The notes: generated from the letters alone by a model not told the origin. A stretch of DNA of 64,000 nt from Granulicella aggregans (GCF_014203275.1 NZ_JACHIP010000004.1:310001-374000); one strand, 5' to 3'. Counted from the stretch's first letter, positions 36,715-45,407 are shown. A program made the numbers and translations.

Positions 36715-37962
36715 TTGCCCAGCCTCACACGTCTTGCTGCCGCCGCTCTTCTGATCGCCTCTCCGGTATTTGCCCAGCACAAAGTCACCGACGCCGAGGT
36801 TGCGAAGATCACCCGCGAGGCGATCCTGATCGACACACACAACGACGTCACCTCGCGCACCGTTGAGGGCTACGATATCGCGACACCGAACAAGAGCGGC
36901 CAGACTGACCTGCCGCGGATGAAGGGCTATCTGGGTGCGGAGTTCTTTGCTGTGTACGTTGGCGCGGAGTATGTGAAGGACAATCACGCGGCCAACCGGG
37001 CGCTAGAGATGATCGACACGGTGAAGACGGACGTGGTCGCGGCACACCCGAATGATTTTGTCTTTGCGACGACAGCTGACGAGATCATCGCCGCGCATAA
37101 GGAACATAAGATTGCCGCGCTGATGGGCATTGAAGGCGGCCACGCTATCGAAGACTCGCTGCGGCTGCTGCGCGATTACTACGCGCTCGGCGTGCGCTAC
37201 ATGACGCTGACCCACTTCAACACGAATCACTGGGCCGACTCGCAGGGCGATGTCGAAGACACCTCCGTGCCCAAGCACAACGGGCTGACGCCGTTCGGCA
37301 AGGATGTCGTTCGCGAGATGAACCGGCTGGGCATGATGGTCGACATCTCGCACGTTGCCGACAAGACCTTCTATGACGCGCTTGAGACCAGCAGTGCGCC
37401 GATCATCGCGTCACACTCGGCTTGTCGCGCGGTCTCGAACTTCACCCGCAATATGACCGACGAGATGATCAAGGCGCTGGCTGCGAAGGGCGGCACCATG
37501 CAGATCAACTTTGGCTGCGACTTCCTCTCGCAGGACTACTACGACAAGTCGAAGCCGCTGATGAACGAGATGCGGGCGAAGTATCTTGAGGTCTTGAAGA
37601 TCCAGGATGCGGAGCAGAAGAAGGCGGCCATGGAGGCGCTTGAGGCTTCGATGGGCGGCAAGATTCCGCCGGCAACGCTGGCCGATGTCGTCGCGCAGAT
37701 CGACCACGCGGTGAAGGTGGGCGGCATCGACCACGTCGGCATCGGCACGGACTTCGACGGTGTGGGCTGCGTGCCCAAGGAGCTTGATTCTTACGACAAG
37801 TTCCCGGCGCTTACTCGGGCGCTGCTCGAGAAGGGTTACTCGGCGGAGGACATCAAGAAGATCTACGGCGGCAATCTGCTGCGGGTGATGCACGCGGTTG
37901 AGCAGCGGGCGAGGGAACTGAAGTCCACTGCGGCGATCGAGACTAAGTACGCGGAGAAGTAG
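36715..37962 (+). CDS. Exported membrane dipeptidase (peptidase M19)
   Basis: 415 residues from TTG 36715 with AAGGGA upstream. Sec signal SLTRLAAAALLIASPVFA. Zinc ligands and motifs of renal-dipeptidase-type M19 enzymes are present: LIDTHNDVTSR (HxD), IEGGHAIEDSLR, DISHVADKTFYDAL, SHSACRAVSNFTRNM and HVGIGTDFDGVG. M19 enzymes cleave dipeptides, including L-D forms, in the periplasm. It follows the Tat-exported aminotransferase on the same strand, separated by a repeat and a hairpin, so the two may be functionally linked but not necessarily co-transcribed. Confidence 0.93.
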   Translation: MPSLTRLAAAALLIASPVFAQHKVTDAEVAKITREAILIDTHNDVTSRTVEGYDIATPNKSGQTDLPRMKGYLGAEFFAVYVGAEYVKDNHAANRALEMIDTVKTDVVAAHPNDFVFATTADEIIAAHKEHKIAALMGIEGGHAIEDSLRLLRDYYALGVRYMTLTHFNTNHWADSQGDVEDTSVPKHNGLTPFGKDVVREMNRLGMMVDISHVADKTFYDALETSSAPIIASHSACRAVSNFTRNMTDEMIKALAAKGGTMQINFGCDFLSQDYYDKSKPLMNEMRAKYLEVLKIQDAEQKKAAMEALEASMGGKIPPATLADVVAQIDHAVKVGGIDHVGIGTDFDGVGCVPKELDSYDKFPALTRALLEKGYSAEDIKKIYGGNLLRVMHAVEQRARELKSTAAIETKYAEK

Positions 37963-37978
37963 CGGCAGGGAATGCGGC

Positions 37979-38026
37979 TCTCGACTGCGCGACGGAAGGT
38001 GGTTCCGTCCGTCGCTTCGGTCGAGA
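37979..38026. repeat. Imperfect inverted repeat between convergent genes
   Basis: Outer arms TCTCGAC/GTCGAGA (37979-37985 with 38020-38026) enclose nested GCGACGGA/TCCGTC arms. It lies between the dipeptidase and hcp stops and may act as a two-way terminator or be a dispersed intergenic element. Confidence 0.45.
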
Positions 38027-38042
38027 TGGATCTCATCGCGAC

Positions 38043-38534
38043 CTACGCCTGCTGCTGCCAATCGTCTTCGGCCGTGGTCTCGCCTTCGGTCCAGATCCAT
38101 TCGATCTTCTGATAGGTGAAGGTGATCTCTTCGCGCAGCGGCAGACCGTTGTTTGCGGGGTCTTCGCTCTCGACCAGGAACTCACGGATTGAGGCGATGC
38201 TCGCGTTCGTCAGGCGGATCGTGTAGATCTCGGTATCCATCACGGGATCGACCGCGCCGGCGGTCCAGAACTGCAGCGCCCACGAGGTGAGGTTTTCGTT
38301 GTCGACGAAGGCGCTGCGCAACGCCGTGGAGGCTTCGTCAATCTCCTTGACAACGCAGATGGGCTGATGCTGCCTAACCCCAGTCGGCAGGCCGGAGGCC
38401 GGGTCGCGCGGACTTACAATTTTGTTCGAGAACGAGAGAAGCTCAATGCTGTCCTCCCGGCCCTTGTCAGTGACTGGCCCCGCAATCAGTCCTTGCCGCT
38501 GGCCCTTGAGCGTCAGATACGCGTTGACTGCCAT
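38043..38534 (-). CDS. hcp: Hcp / TssD-like type VI secretion tube protein
   Basis: 163 residues from ATG 38534 with GAGGGG upstream. Hcp hallmarks: MAVNAYLTLKGQRQGLIAG, IELLSFSNKI, KEIDEASTALRSAF and LREEITFTYQKIEWIWTEG; the length is usual for the family. Hcp hexamers stack as the T6SS inner tube and carry effectors. No other T6SS gene (tssB, tssC, VgrG, ClpV) is in the window, so this is an orphan copy whose apparatus must be elsewhere, or a protein used otherwise. Confidence 0.85.
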   Translation of the reverse strand: MAVNAYLTLKGQRQGLIAGPVTDKGREDSIELLSFSNKIVSPRDPASGLPTGVRQHQPICVVKEIDEASTALRSAFVDNENLTSWALQFWTAGAVDPVMDTEIYTIRLTNASIASIREFLVESEDPANNGLPLREEITFTYQKIEWIWTEGETTAEDDWQQQA

Positions 38535-38723
38535 CTTGTAACCCCTCAGTTCGATGTGGTGTCAGTTGCTTCGTACACATGGAGCGACGAAGGTGCCTCG
38601 GCTGCTCTCTTCCGAGAGCCACCCATCTTATGCGAAGTCAAGCGGAGTGGTCACGAGCGAAATCCAAAGACCGCTGTTTTTATCAAACTAAAAGGGGATG
38701 ATTTTGCGACTTGCGCGGAGCCA

Positions 38724-40226
38724 TTAGCGTCCCAGGTAGGTCTTGTACTGCGTCTCGACCACGCCGATGCTGCGGGCCAGCGCGAGCTTCGACCGGTTGT
38801 ACTGGAACTCGCTCTGCACCAGACGGTCCTGTGCGGCGGCCAGTGTTGCCTCTGCCTGGACCAGGGGAAGATTGTCCGTGACACCGGCCGAGAACCGGTC
38901 GGCGGCATCCGAGAGCTCCTGCTTGGAGAGCTCCACGTTACTGCTGGCGACCTTTACCAGGTCCGAGTTCGATTGGACGTCCAGCATATTGGAGCGAATC
39001 TGCTGGTCGATGTCGGCCTTGACGCTGGCCAGTTGCTGGTGGACCTTGTCGATCTGCGCGTTCGCCACTTCGGTTTCACCGCGAAGCGCGGCTTCCTGGA
39101 AGATGGGGAACTGTAGCTTGCCGGCGGCCACAAAGTTGCCGTGGTAGAGGCCGGTGGTCTCGCCCAGAACACCATAGAAGCCGCTGGCGGAGAGGGTCGG
39201 GAGGCGCTGGTAGCGGACTGCCTTCTGCGTCCGCTGGGCGACTTCAAGCTGGGCCTGGAGAGCGAGGTAGTCCTTCCGCCGCGTAAAGGCGAGCGTGAGC
39301 GCATCGGGCCGGGTCATGGTGGCGAGCTCGGCGAAGGGCACCGTATCGGTCAGCTCCAACTCCTGGTCTGCTGGAAGACCGATCAGGCGGGAGAGGGCAA
39401 TCTTGTCCTTGGCCAGCTTGTTCTCCGCGCTGATGCGGACTTGCTGCTGGTTCTGAAGCTGCACCCTCGCGCGAAGCACGTCGAGGTTGATCCCAACGCC
39501 TGCATCGTGCGAGAGCGTCGCCTGCCGCAGGGCTACCTCGTCTGACTTTTCGAGGGCAATGGCGTTCGCGATCTGCGAGGCGTCGGCGATGCACTGAAGA
39601 TATTGCGTGCCGGTGCTGAGCGCCACGTTGCCGCGTCCCAGCTTGGTGTTCAATTGGGCGACCAGCTCGGCTTTTTGCGCGGCACGGTAGAACTCATACG
39701 CCGGCAGATTGAAGAGCGCCTGGCTGACGTTCACCTGCGCGGCGGTGGTGTTTACCTTGACGATCTCGGAGAACTCGCCTGCCGGTATGTTGAGACCAGC
39801 GAGCGAGGACGGCTTGAAGCCCATGGCGGCAAGATTCAGCTCCTGCGCAGTGGATTTGAACTGGGCCGTCAGGTTGGGCAGGAGAGCATTGCCCGTCGTT
39901 AGAATTTCACCACGGATCGCCCGCTCATTCTGCTGCGCGAGCACCTGCTGGAGGTTGTACTCCATCCCTTGCTGGATGGCGTCGTCCAGGCTGAGGCGAA
40001 GCGGGCCAGGAGTGGTGGTAAGGATGGGAAATCCGTTGGTTCCCGCAGAAAGGGTGCGGTTTAAAGTCGCGACACTCGGTGTCGGGGCCTGAGGCAGGTC
40101 TGCGGTCGCCTGCGCGGCAGGAACCTGCGCCAGCAGGCTGGCCGCGCCGAAGGCAAGCGCCAGAGCCGGTGCGGTCACGGCCTGGGAGATCCCGTAAGTT
40201 GTTGTGGAGGTACCGCGCGATCTCAT
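38724..40226 (-). CDS. TolC-family outer-membrane efflux protein
   Basis: 500 residues from ATG 40226; GTG 40232 is two codons earlier. A signal-like segment (ISQAVTAPALALAFGAASLLA) precedes two homologous TolC repeats rich in long amphipathic helices: LSLDDAIQQGMEYNLQQVLA starts the first, and LQAQLEVAQRTQKAVRYQRL and VKVASSNVELSKQELSDAAD belong to the second. It would form the outer-membrane channel of a tripartite pump or type I secretion system. No membrane-fusion protein or pump gene is adjacent. Confidence 0.9.
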   Translation of the reverse strand: MRSRGTSTTTYGISQAVTAPALALAFGAASLLAQVPAAQATADLPQAPTPSVATLNRTLSAGTNGFPILTTTPGPLRLSLDDAIQQGMEYNLQQVLAQQNERAIRGEILTTGNALLPNLTAQFKSTAQELNLAAMGFKPSSLAGLNIPAGEFSEIVKVNTTAAQVNVSQALFNLPAYEFYRAAQKAELVAQLNTKLGRGNVALSTGTQYLQCIADASQIANAIALEKSDEVALRQATLSHDAGVGINLDVLRARVQLQNQQQVRISAENKLAKDKIALSRLIGLPADQELELTDTVPFAELATMTRPDALTLAFTRRKDYLALQAQLEVAQRTQKAVRYQRLPTLSASGFYGVLGETTGLYHGNFVAAGKLQFPIFQEAALRGETEVANAQIDKVHQQLASVKADIDQQIRSNMLDVQSNSDLVKVASSNVELSKQELSDAADRFSAGVTDNLPLVQAEATLAAAQDRLVQSEFQYNRSKLALARSIGVVETQYKTYLGR

Positions 40227-40424
40227 CTTCACTTTAGTTAGAGTGCCACGGAAGGGTAGAGGTTGCGAAATTCATTCTCCGATCTCTCCGCCTGTAGTCG
40301 CTATGCCTCATTTCCAGTGCAATTGCTGTCGCATGATCGCTGCGCAGCCAAAGAAGATCCCAAGACTGTTGCGTCTTTACGATTCCATCTAAAATGAGAG
40401 TTGCTGGAGAAGAACAGGAACCTT

Positions 40425-41126
40425 ATGCGTCTAAATGCCATGAACCGATCGATCGCCCGCGCTCTCTTCGCCTCTGCTCTGCTCGCCACAGCCAGCCTGT
40501 CCGGTCTGGCCCAGAACGCGGTGCCTCCGGGCAAAGGCAACAGCTTTCGCGACACGTCGATGGTGAAACCGCCCGCAGGAGCAAAGGTTGCGATCTATGA
40601 GTTCGAGGACCTGGAGTGCCCAGCCTGCGCGCACGCCGCGCCTATCGTCCACGCCGCGATCGATAAATATAAGATTCCGCTGGTACGTCATGACTTTCCG
40701 CTCAAGATGCACGTCTGGAGCTTCGACGCGGCCATTACCGCCCGTTACCTTCAGGACAAAGTCTCGCCGAAGGTGGCCGACGACTTCCGCCGCGATGTCT
40801 TTGCCTCTCAGACAGCCATTGCCAGCAAGGACGATCTCGAAAACTTCACCCGGCGGTGGTTTCAGCAGCACGGCCAGAACATGCCGTTCGTGATGGACCC
40901 GAACGGTCTCTTCCGCGCCGAAGTGCAGGCCGACGAGACGCTGGGCGAACGGATCGGCCTGAGCCAGACACCGACGATCTTCGTGGTCACAACGAAGGGC
41001 TGGACGCAGATCATGGATCCGAACTACCTCTATCAGACGATAGACCAGGCGCTGGCCCAGGCGGGCCCGGCTCCTGTGACGAAGCCGGCCGTAAAGGCTG
41101 CGGCGAAGAAGCAGTCCGGGCTGTAA
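40425..41126 (+). CDS. Exported DsbA/thioredoxin-like disulfide oxidoreductase
   Basis: 233 residues from ATG 40425, which has AGGAA five bases upstream; TTG 40401 is a weaker start. Sec signal SIARALFASALLATASLSGLA. The thioredoxin-fold domain has the redox motif FEDLECPACAHAAPIV (Cys65-x-x-Cys68) and the cis-Pro segment LSQTPTIFVVT; HDFPLKMHVWS is typical of the DsbA/thioredoxin_4 group. It would form or isomerise disulfides in the periplasm. The C-terminal tail is Lys/Ala-rich. It is convergent with the His-Cys-tailed small gene. Confidence 0.88.
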   Translation: MRLNAMNRSIARALFASALLATASLSGLAQNAVPPGKGNSFRDTSMVKPPAGAKVAIYEFEDLECPACAHAAPIVHAAIDKYKIPLVRHDFPLKMHVWSFDAAITARYLQDKVSPKVADDFRRDVFASQTAIASKDDLENFTRRWFQQHGQNMPFVMDPNGLFRAEVQADETLGERIGLSQTPTIFVVTTKGWTQIMDPNYLYQTIDQALAQAGPAPVTKPAVKAAAKKQSGL

Positions 41127-41151
41127 ACAAGGAGCGCTTCTTCGCGACTTC

Positions 41152-41586
41152 CTACTTGCTCTTTGATGGACCCCAGCCGCAGTGCCAGTTCCGGCAGTGT
41201 GCGTTGAAGGTGCAGTGGAAGATCCCGACGCTTAGGTTGGGCTCGAGCGATTGTTCGACGGTCACGGACTTGGATCCGACTTTCGAGGCCGACTTTACCA
41301 CCAGGGTTCCGGCGCTGGTCTCTGAGGCGCGCTCGATGTGGATGGTGCCGCCGAAGTCGACAACCTGGGCAATCGCAGCCTGTAGAGCCGTTGCATCGGC
41401 GACGGGAATTCCTACGAGGTGCTCATGCTGCGCTTCAGAGAGCGGCAGTTCAGCCATCGCGAGCTTGCGCCAGTCGTGCTTCAGCAGCGAAGCGCGGGAG
41501 TGGTCGGTGAGTGCGGACTTGACCCAGTGATTGAAGGCTGCGGTGTCAGGCGCTTTGGTGGCGCCGGGGTGAGTTGCGGTTGTCAT
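41152..41586 (-). CDS. Small protein with triple HC C-terminal tail, next to radical SAM gene
   Basis: 144 residues from ATG 41586, with a strong AAGGAG eight bases upstream. No signal peptide. The first ~75 residues are helical (LLKHDWRKLAMAELPLSEAQ, ATALQAAIAQVVDF), then strands, then a tail HCTFNAHCRNWHCGWGP in which Cys125, Cys131 and Cys136 each follow His. I do not recognise a family. It lies 95 bases downstream of the radical SAM/SPASM gene on the same strand. A leader-plus-core precursor of a modified peptide, or a small metal-binding protein, are both possible; neither is shown. Confidence 0.7.
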   Translation of the reverse strand: MTTATHPGATKAPDTAAFNHWVKSALTDHSRASLLKHDWRKLAMAELPLSEAQHEHLVGIPVADATALQAAIAQVVDFGGTIHIERASETSAGTLVVKSASKVGSKSVTVEQSLEPNLSVGIFHCTFNAHCRNWHCGWGPSKSK

Positions 41587-41681
41587 AACGAATCTCCTTT
41601 GTGAGCGAGTCGTTACGATCGAACAGGCTCACACCGCAAGAGTGCGGTTCCGTGGAGCGCCGTTACAGCATTTGTGTGAAG

Positions 41682-42761
41682 CTAGCGGATCTGGACGAGC
41701 TCGGGCGAACCGTGCGATGTCGATCCCGGCGTGATCTGCGAGGTCTGCGGCGCGCGCCAGTGGTCGATGTAGCTGACCTGGTGCACGCAGCTGATGGTGC
41801 AGTTCGGGGAGCAACTCTTCTCGGTCAGGAACTCACGCTTCACGTCCGCCGTCTGGTAGCCGGAAAGCGGAACGCCGGGGTAGCCGCGCTGCTGACTGCA
41901 GTAGTGCACCAGGCCGTTCTCGCAGATGTAAAGGTAACGTCCGCCCGCACGGCAGCGCCAGTCGTTCGGCTTGCCGTTGGCGATGGCTTCCTGGAAGTGG
42001 TTGAAGCGGGAGTAGCTGCGGCGAGTGAGGTTGCGGACCTTGTCCCAGACGTTGCGCTCTTCTTCGCCGAGCGGCTTCAACTGACCGCTGCCATCGTGAA
42101 TGATGCCGATGGTCGAGCTGAAGCCGAGGCCCAGAGCGCGTTCGCTGACGATCAGCGCATCCTGCGGGGGCGTGCCGCCGCCGACGACCGAGTTGATGTT
42201 AACGTGGAAGTCGGCGTACTCGGCCAGCATCTGCAGCTTCTTGTCGAGAACTTTGAGCGACTTCTTCGAGACCTCGTCGGGCATGACGTTGTCGATCGAG
42301 ATCTGCATGTGGTCGAGGCCGGCCTTGTTCAAGCGCTCGATGCGCTCGGGCATTAGCAGGTAGCCGTTGGTGATCATGCCGGCGATGGCGCCAGTCTTGC
42401 GAATGCGGGCGATGATCTGGTCGAGCTCCGGATGCAGCAGCGGCTCGCCGCCGGAGATGGTGATGACCGAGGTGCCGAGACGGCCGAGGTGGTCGATGCG
42501 CCGGAGCATCTCGTCGACCGGGACGGGATCGGAGAAATCATCGTACTCGTTGCAGTAGGTGCAGGCGAGGTTGCAGCGCCGCATGGGCACGATGTGCGCC
42601 ATGTACGGGTGGCCGGTCGAGGCCAGGGCGGAGCCGATCGAGCCTAGCTCGCGGAGCTTGCGGGTCACGGCCTTCATGCGCCGGGTGCTCTTGCTCGAAG
42701 GTTTGACGGTCTTGATCGTCCGAACGGCGGGAGTATCCACGCCCTGAGTCTGCGAAGCCAT
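41682..42761 (-). CDS. Radical SAM protein with SPASM-like C-terminal Cys cluster
   Basis: 359 residues from ATG 42761 (MASQTQGVDTPAV). The SAM-binding [4Fe-4S] motif is MRRCNLACTYCNEYDD (CxxxCxxC, Cys63/67/70), followed by VITISGGEPLLHPEL and AGMITNGYLL. The C-terminal third has RCRAGGRYLYICENGLVHYC and EKSCSPNCTISCVHQVSYID, a SPASM-like set for one or two auxiliary clusters. Such enzymes mature peptides or small molecules; HpnH-type and heme-related alternatives lack this C-terminus. The His-Cys-tailed 144-residue protein immediately downstream is the obvious candidate partner. Confidence 0.85.
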   Translation of the reverse strand: MASQTQGVDTPAVRTIKTVKPSSKSTRRMKAVTRKLRELGSIGSALASTGHPYMAHIVPMRRCNLACTYCNEYDDFSDPVPVDEMLRRIDHLGRLGTSVITISGGEPLLHPELDQIIARIRKTGAIAGMITNGYLLMPERIERLNKAGLDHMQISIDNVMPDEVSKKSLKVLDKKLQMLAEYADFHVNINSVVGGGTPPQDALIVSERALGLGFSSTIGIIHDGSGQLKPLGEEERNVWDKVRNLTRRSYSRFNHFQEAIANGKPNDWRCRAGGRYLYICENGLVHYCSQQRGYPGVPLSGYQTADVKREFLTEKSCSPNCTISCVHQVSYIDHWRAPQTSQITPGSTSHGSPELVQIR

Positions 42762-42827
42762 GGCTCTAATTTTACATGCAGCGTGGAATGTCCGCTTGTC
42801 AGGCGTAGCACAGGGCGATCGTTTTAC

Positions 42828-42873
42828 GTCCCACCCATGCGCGGTGAAACTGCGCATGGATGGGGCACCCGGG
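42828..42873 (-). repeat. Dispersed palindromic repeat, copy 2 (divergent)
   Basis: Read on the minus strand it begins CCCGGGTGCCCCAT and ends ATGGGTGGGAC, the same outer parts as copies 1 and 3, but its centre is a different palindrome (CCATGCGC/GCGCATGG). It lies 66 bases upstream of the radical SAM start. Confidence 0.55.
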
Positions 42874-42905
42874 CGTTTGGTTCCGGGACGTGATCAAGAG
42901 GCGAA

Positions 42906-43286
42906 CTACTTCATCATGGTGTCAGTCTTCGCGCCCTGCTCGGCGAGCATGGTCACCTTGGTGATGTGGACTTCCTTTTTTGTAGCGTCTTCGGTGCCGG
43001 TGAACTGGATGTGGTGTCCGTAGTGGCCCTTGATGGAGTCGGGATTGTCGATGCTCCAAACCTGTTGCTTGGCGTCATCGACGAAGACCGGCTTTGCGCC
43101 TTCCTTGATGCACTTGGTGACGCATCCGGGGTTGGCACCCTTGACGCTGGCGTGCTCGGCGCCGCAGCCCGATTCGCTGATCCAGCCATCGACGGTGACA
43201 GTCTTCGGGGTGGCGTCGATGGCAAAGGCGGCGATGGACGTAAACGCGCAGGCTGCCGCAATGTTGAGCTTGAGAAGAGACTTCAT
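42906..43286 (-). CDS. Small exported DUF5818-like protein
   Basis: 126 residues from ATG 43286, which has GGAGG five bases upstream and precedes the signal MKSLLKLNIAAACAFTSIAA. The mature part has TVTVDGWISESGCGAEHASV and CVTKCIKEGAKPVFVDDAKQ, three or four cysteines and an SVKGANPGC segment that recall the DUF5818 family of exported Acidobacteriota proteins. It probably folds as a small OB/SH3-like beta domain. No function is known. It is monocistronic. Confidence 0.7.
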   Translation of the reverse strand: MKSLLKLNIAAACAFTSIAAFAIDATPKTVTVDGWISESGCGAEHASVKGANPGCVTKCIKEGAKPVFVDDAKQQVWSIDNPDSIKGHYGHHIQFTGTEDATKKEVHITKVTMLAEQGAKTDTMMK

Positions 43287-43354
43287 GGATCCTCCGGAGC
43301 GCATTCAAGTTAGTTCGGAATGCTGCAAGTGTACGCCATCCGGGAGGATCGGGA

Positions 43355-44404
43355 TCAGTTGATCTCTGACAGACCGCCGGGCGTGCCCGCGTGCGCCTGT
43401 TCGTCAGCGCCAGACTGCCATAGCCCGGGATTCTCAAGGCTGGAGCGCTTCTTGGAGTCGGGCACCAGCACCAGGGTCTCTTCCTGCCGGTCACGCATGA
43501 TCACGACCGCGACAGGCTTGCCCCGGTTGCCCCGCACCAGCTTGTACCACTCGCTTGTGCCTGTGACGATAACGGCATTGGCGCGGACGACGACATCTCC
43601 GGCGCGCAGCCCAGCGGCAGCGGCCGGGCTGTTGGGGTCAACACTTCTCACCAGCAGGCCATTGCCACCCTGCGATCCAAAGTACTGCGCAAGCTGCGGA
43701 CCGATCATCTCCAGCACGACGCCCGTATAGGAGGAGTTCAACAGCATCGACGGGATCAGGCTGTGCCCATGCGGATCGGGAGGAGCGGTGATGGGCGCAT
43801 TGGTGAGCGGTGATCCGCCCATAAAGCTATTGCCATGGAAGCTTGAGGAGTGTGAAGGGTCGGGCACGCTCTGGTGCTGATCCCACGCCTGGCGTTCGAG
43901 CGCCGCGCGATCGGCGGTCTGCATGGTGAGCGTCTGCTGCTGGCCGTAGCGGCTGAAGACGAGGGTAACGTTGCGGCCCACCGGAGTCTCGCGCAGGATG
44001 CGGCGAAGCTGCTCCTCGCCCTCGATTGACTGGCCGTTTACCTGGAGAATGACGTCGTGCTCGGTCAGACCGGCGATTCCGGCAGGTCCGTCGTGATCTA
44101 CCTGGATCACCTCCGCACCGCGCGCTTCTTTCAGCTTGAGCAGCGTCAGTCGGTCTTCGGTGACGTCGCGGAACCCGATTCCGAGGAAGCCTGGAGGTGC
44201 TGTCGCGGGTGCGGCAGCCGCGCCACGTGCTCCGCCATGTCCACCGAGGGGAAACGCCGCGAGGCTAATATGCACCCGTTGCGCCGCAGCCAGACTTGTG
44301 CAAAGCAGCGGGAGGCCAAGCGTGATGGTGAGCTTTGCGGCTCCCGCCGTCCAGCTCGGTTGTCTTGTCGGTGTGAGCGTCGATTTCATGGCAGAGTCGG
44401 ACAT
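43355..44404 (-). CDS. Exported PDZ-domain protein of the ECF-sigma cluster
   Basis: 349 residues from ATG 44404 (MSDSAMKSTLTPTRQ); ATG 44389 is an alternative. A signal region (LTITLGLPLLCTSLAAA) is followed by two PDZ domains: FLGIGFRDVTEDRLTLLKLK ... DHDGPAGIAGLTEHDVILQV and YTGVVLEMIGPQLAQYFGSQ ... SPAAAAGLRAGDVVVRANAV. No Ser-protease triad is visible, so it is not a DegP. It starts 25 bases after the anti-sigma gene and is probably the end of the sigma-anti-sigma operon, where it could sense or present unfolded envelope proteins. Confidence 0.82.
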   Translation of the reverse strand: MSDSAMKSTLTPTRQPSWTAGAAKLTITLGLPLLCTSLAAAQRVHISLAAFPLGGHGGARGAAAAPATAPPGFLGIGFRDVTEDRLTLLKLKEARGAEVIQVDHDGPAGIAGLTEHDVILQVNGQSIEGEEQLRRILRETPVGRNVTLVFSRYGQQQTLTMQTADRAALERQAWDQHQSVPDPSHSSSFHGNSFMGGSPLTNAPITAPPDPHGHSLIPSMLLNSSYTGVVLEMIGPQLAQYFGSQGGNGLLVRSVDPNSPAAAAGLRAGDVVVRANAVIVTGTSEWYKLVRGNRGKPVAVVIMRDRQEETLVLVPDSKKRSSLENPGLWQSGADEQAHAGTPGGLSEIN

Positions 44405-44429
44405 TTCAATGGATATAGACTGCCGGAGA

Positions 44430-45407
44430 TTACTGAATATCACCAGAACTTTGTAATGCGTTGAACGAGGCGGTCCGTATGTACGGGTTCTCGTCCTCGA
44501 CAGAGAGTTTGCGAAGTACCTGGCGCACGCTCGAATCGGACTGCACCGGCGGGATGGCTTTGAACTCTGCCTGACGGACGGTCATGCTGGTGTCGTGCAC
44601 CATCGATTCGAGTATGGCGTCGCGAACACGCTTGTCCTTGGCCACGTAGGGCTCCAGACCTTCGAGAGCCGAAAGGCGGACCGCCGGATTCTGGTCGTAG
44701 CGCAGGGCCACCATCAGGACGGTCCGGATGTCTTCGCTGTCGGCGGCGTCCCCACGACCGGACGCGAGGCAGCGATGGCCGGCCTTGCACTCACTGGCCA
44801 ACAGGGCAACAGAACTCTCGCGTACGTTGCCGGTACCGCGATCGAGTGATCCCATCATCAGCAGCTTGCGAATCTCCGGCTCGTCGAGCGAACCCTGGAC
44901 GGTCTCGGGAACGACCTTGTTGTAGTTCACCTGGATGATCTCGGAGTCAGGCGTGCGAACGATGCCGGTGATGTTCGCGACACTGCTGTTGGCCAGGTTT
45001 GAGATGTGGGTAGCGCCGGGAAGACGCGGCGAATTGGCGGCCTGGTACTGAAACGTGAAGTATCCGCCGAAGAACCCGGCGCCGACCAGCAAAACGGTCA
45101 GTGCAGGCGACGTCCGGATGTTGGCGAGCGAGCCGAAGAAGAGACTCCGCACATGGGTAAGGAATCCGTGCGGCGGAATCTGGTCGAGCTCTTCGTCCAG
45201 CCGCATCCGCGACTGCGCAAGCAGGTTCGGCGAGGGCTCGAGCATCGGATACAGGGCAAGCTGCTCCTGCATCAGCTTCAGCGACTCGAACTCCTGCCGG
45301 CAGGCCTCGCAGCCCGCCAGGTGCTCTTCAAGGCCATCGATTTGTTCGTCGTGGAGTTCGCCGTACCCGGCAAAGACCATATTTTGTTGGGCAATCTCGC
45401 ACTTCAT
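44430..45407 (-). CDS. Zinc-finger anti-sigma factor with HEAT repeats
   Basis: 325 residues from ATG 45407. The N-terminus has the ZAS motif EEHLAGCEACRQEFESL (His-x3-Cys-x2-Cys), a zinc site of anti-sigma factors that bind ECF sigmas. One membrane helix (SPALTVLLVGAGFFGGYF) follows near residue 100. The periplasmic half holds HEAT-like repeats: RTVLMVALRYDQNPAVRLSA and LRKLSVEDENPYIRTASFNA. HEAT repeats in an anti-sigma factor are unusual and suggest protein-binding as the signal. It lies 121 bases after the sigma gene. Confidence 0.85.
   Translation of the reverse strand: MKCEIAQQNMVFAGYGELHDEQIDGLEEHLAGCEACRQEFESLKLMQEQLALYPMLEPSPNLLAQSRMRLDEELDQIPPHGFLTHVRSLFFGSLANIRTSPALTVLLVGAGFFGGYFTFQYQAANSPRLPGATHISNLANSSVANITGIVRTPDSEIIQVNYNKVVPETVQGSLDEPEIRKLLMMGSLDRGTGNVRESSVALLASECKAGHRCLASGRGDAADSEDIRTVLMVALRYDQNPAVRLSALEGLEPYVAKDKRVRDAILESMVHDTSMTVRQAEFKAIPPVQSDSSVRQVLRKLSVEDENPYIRTASFNALQSSGDIQ

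Noticed and set aside
33399..37962. Complete arabinose operon
   Set aside because: Only ribulokinase is present; no araA, araD or transporter is nearby.
38043..40232. Type VI secretion or tripartite efflux cluster
   Set aside because: Only one Hcp and one TolC-family gene occur, with no other components.
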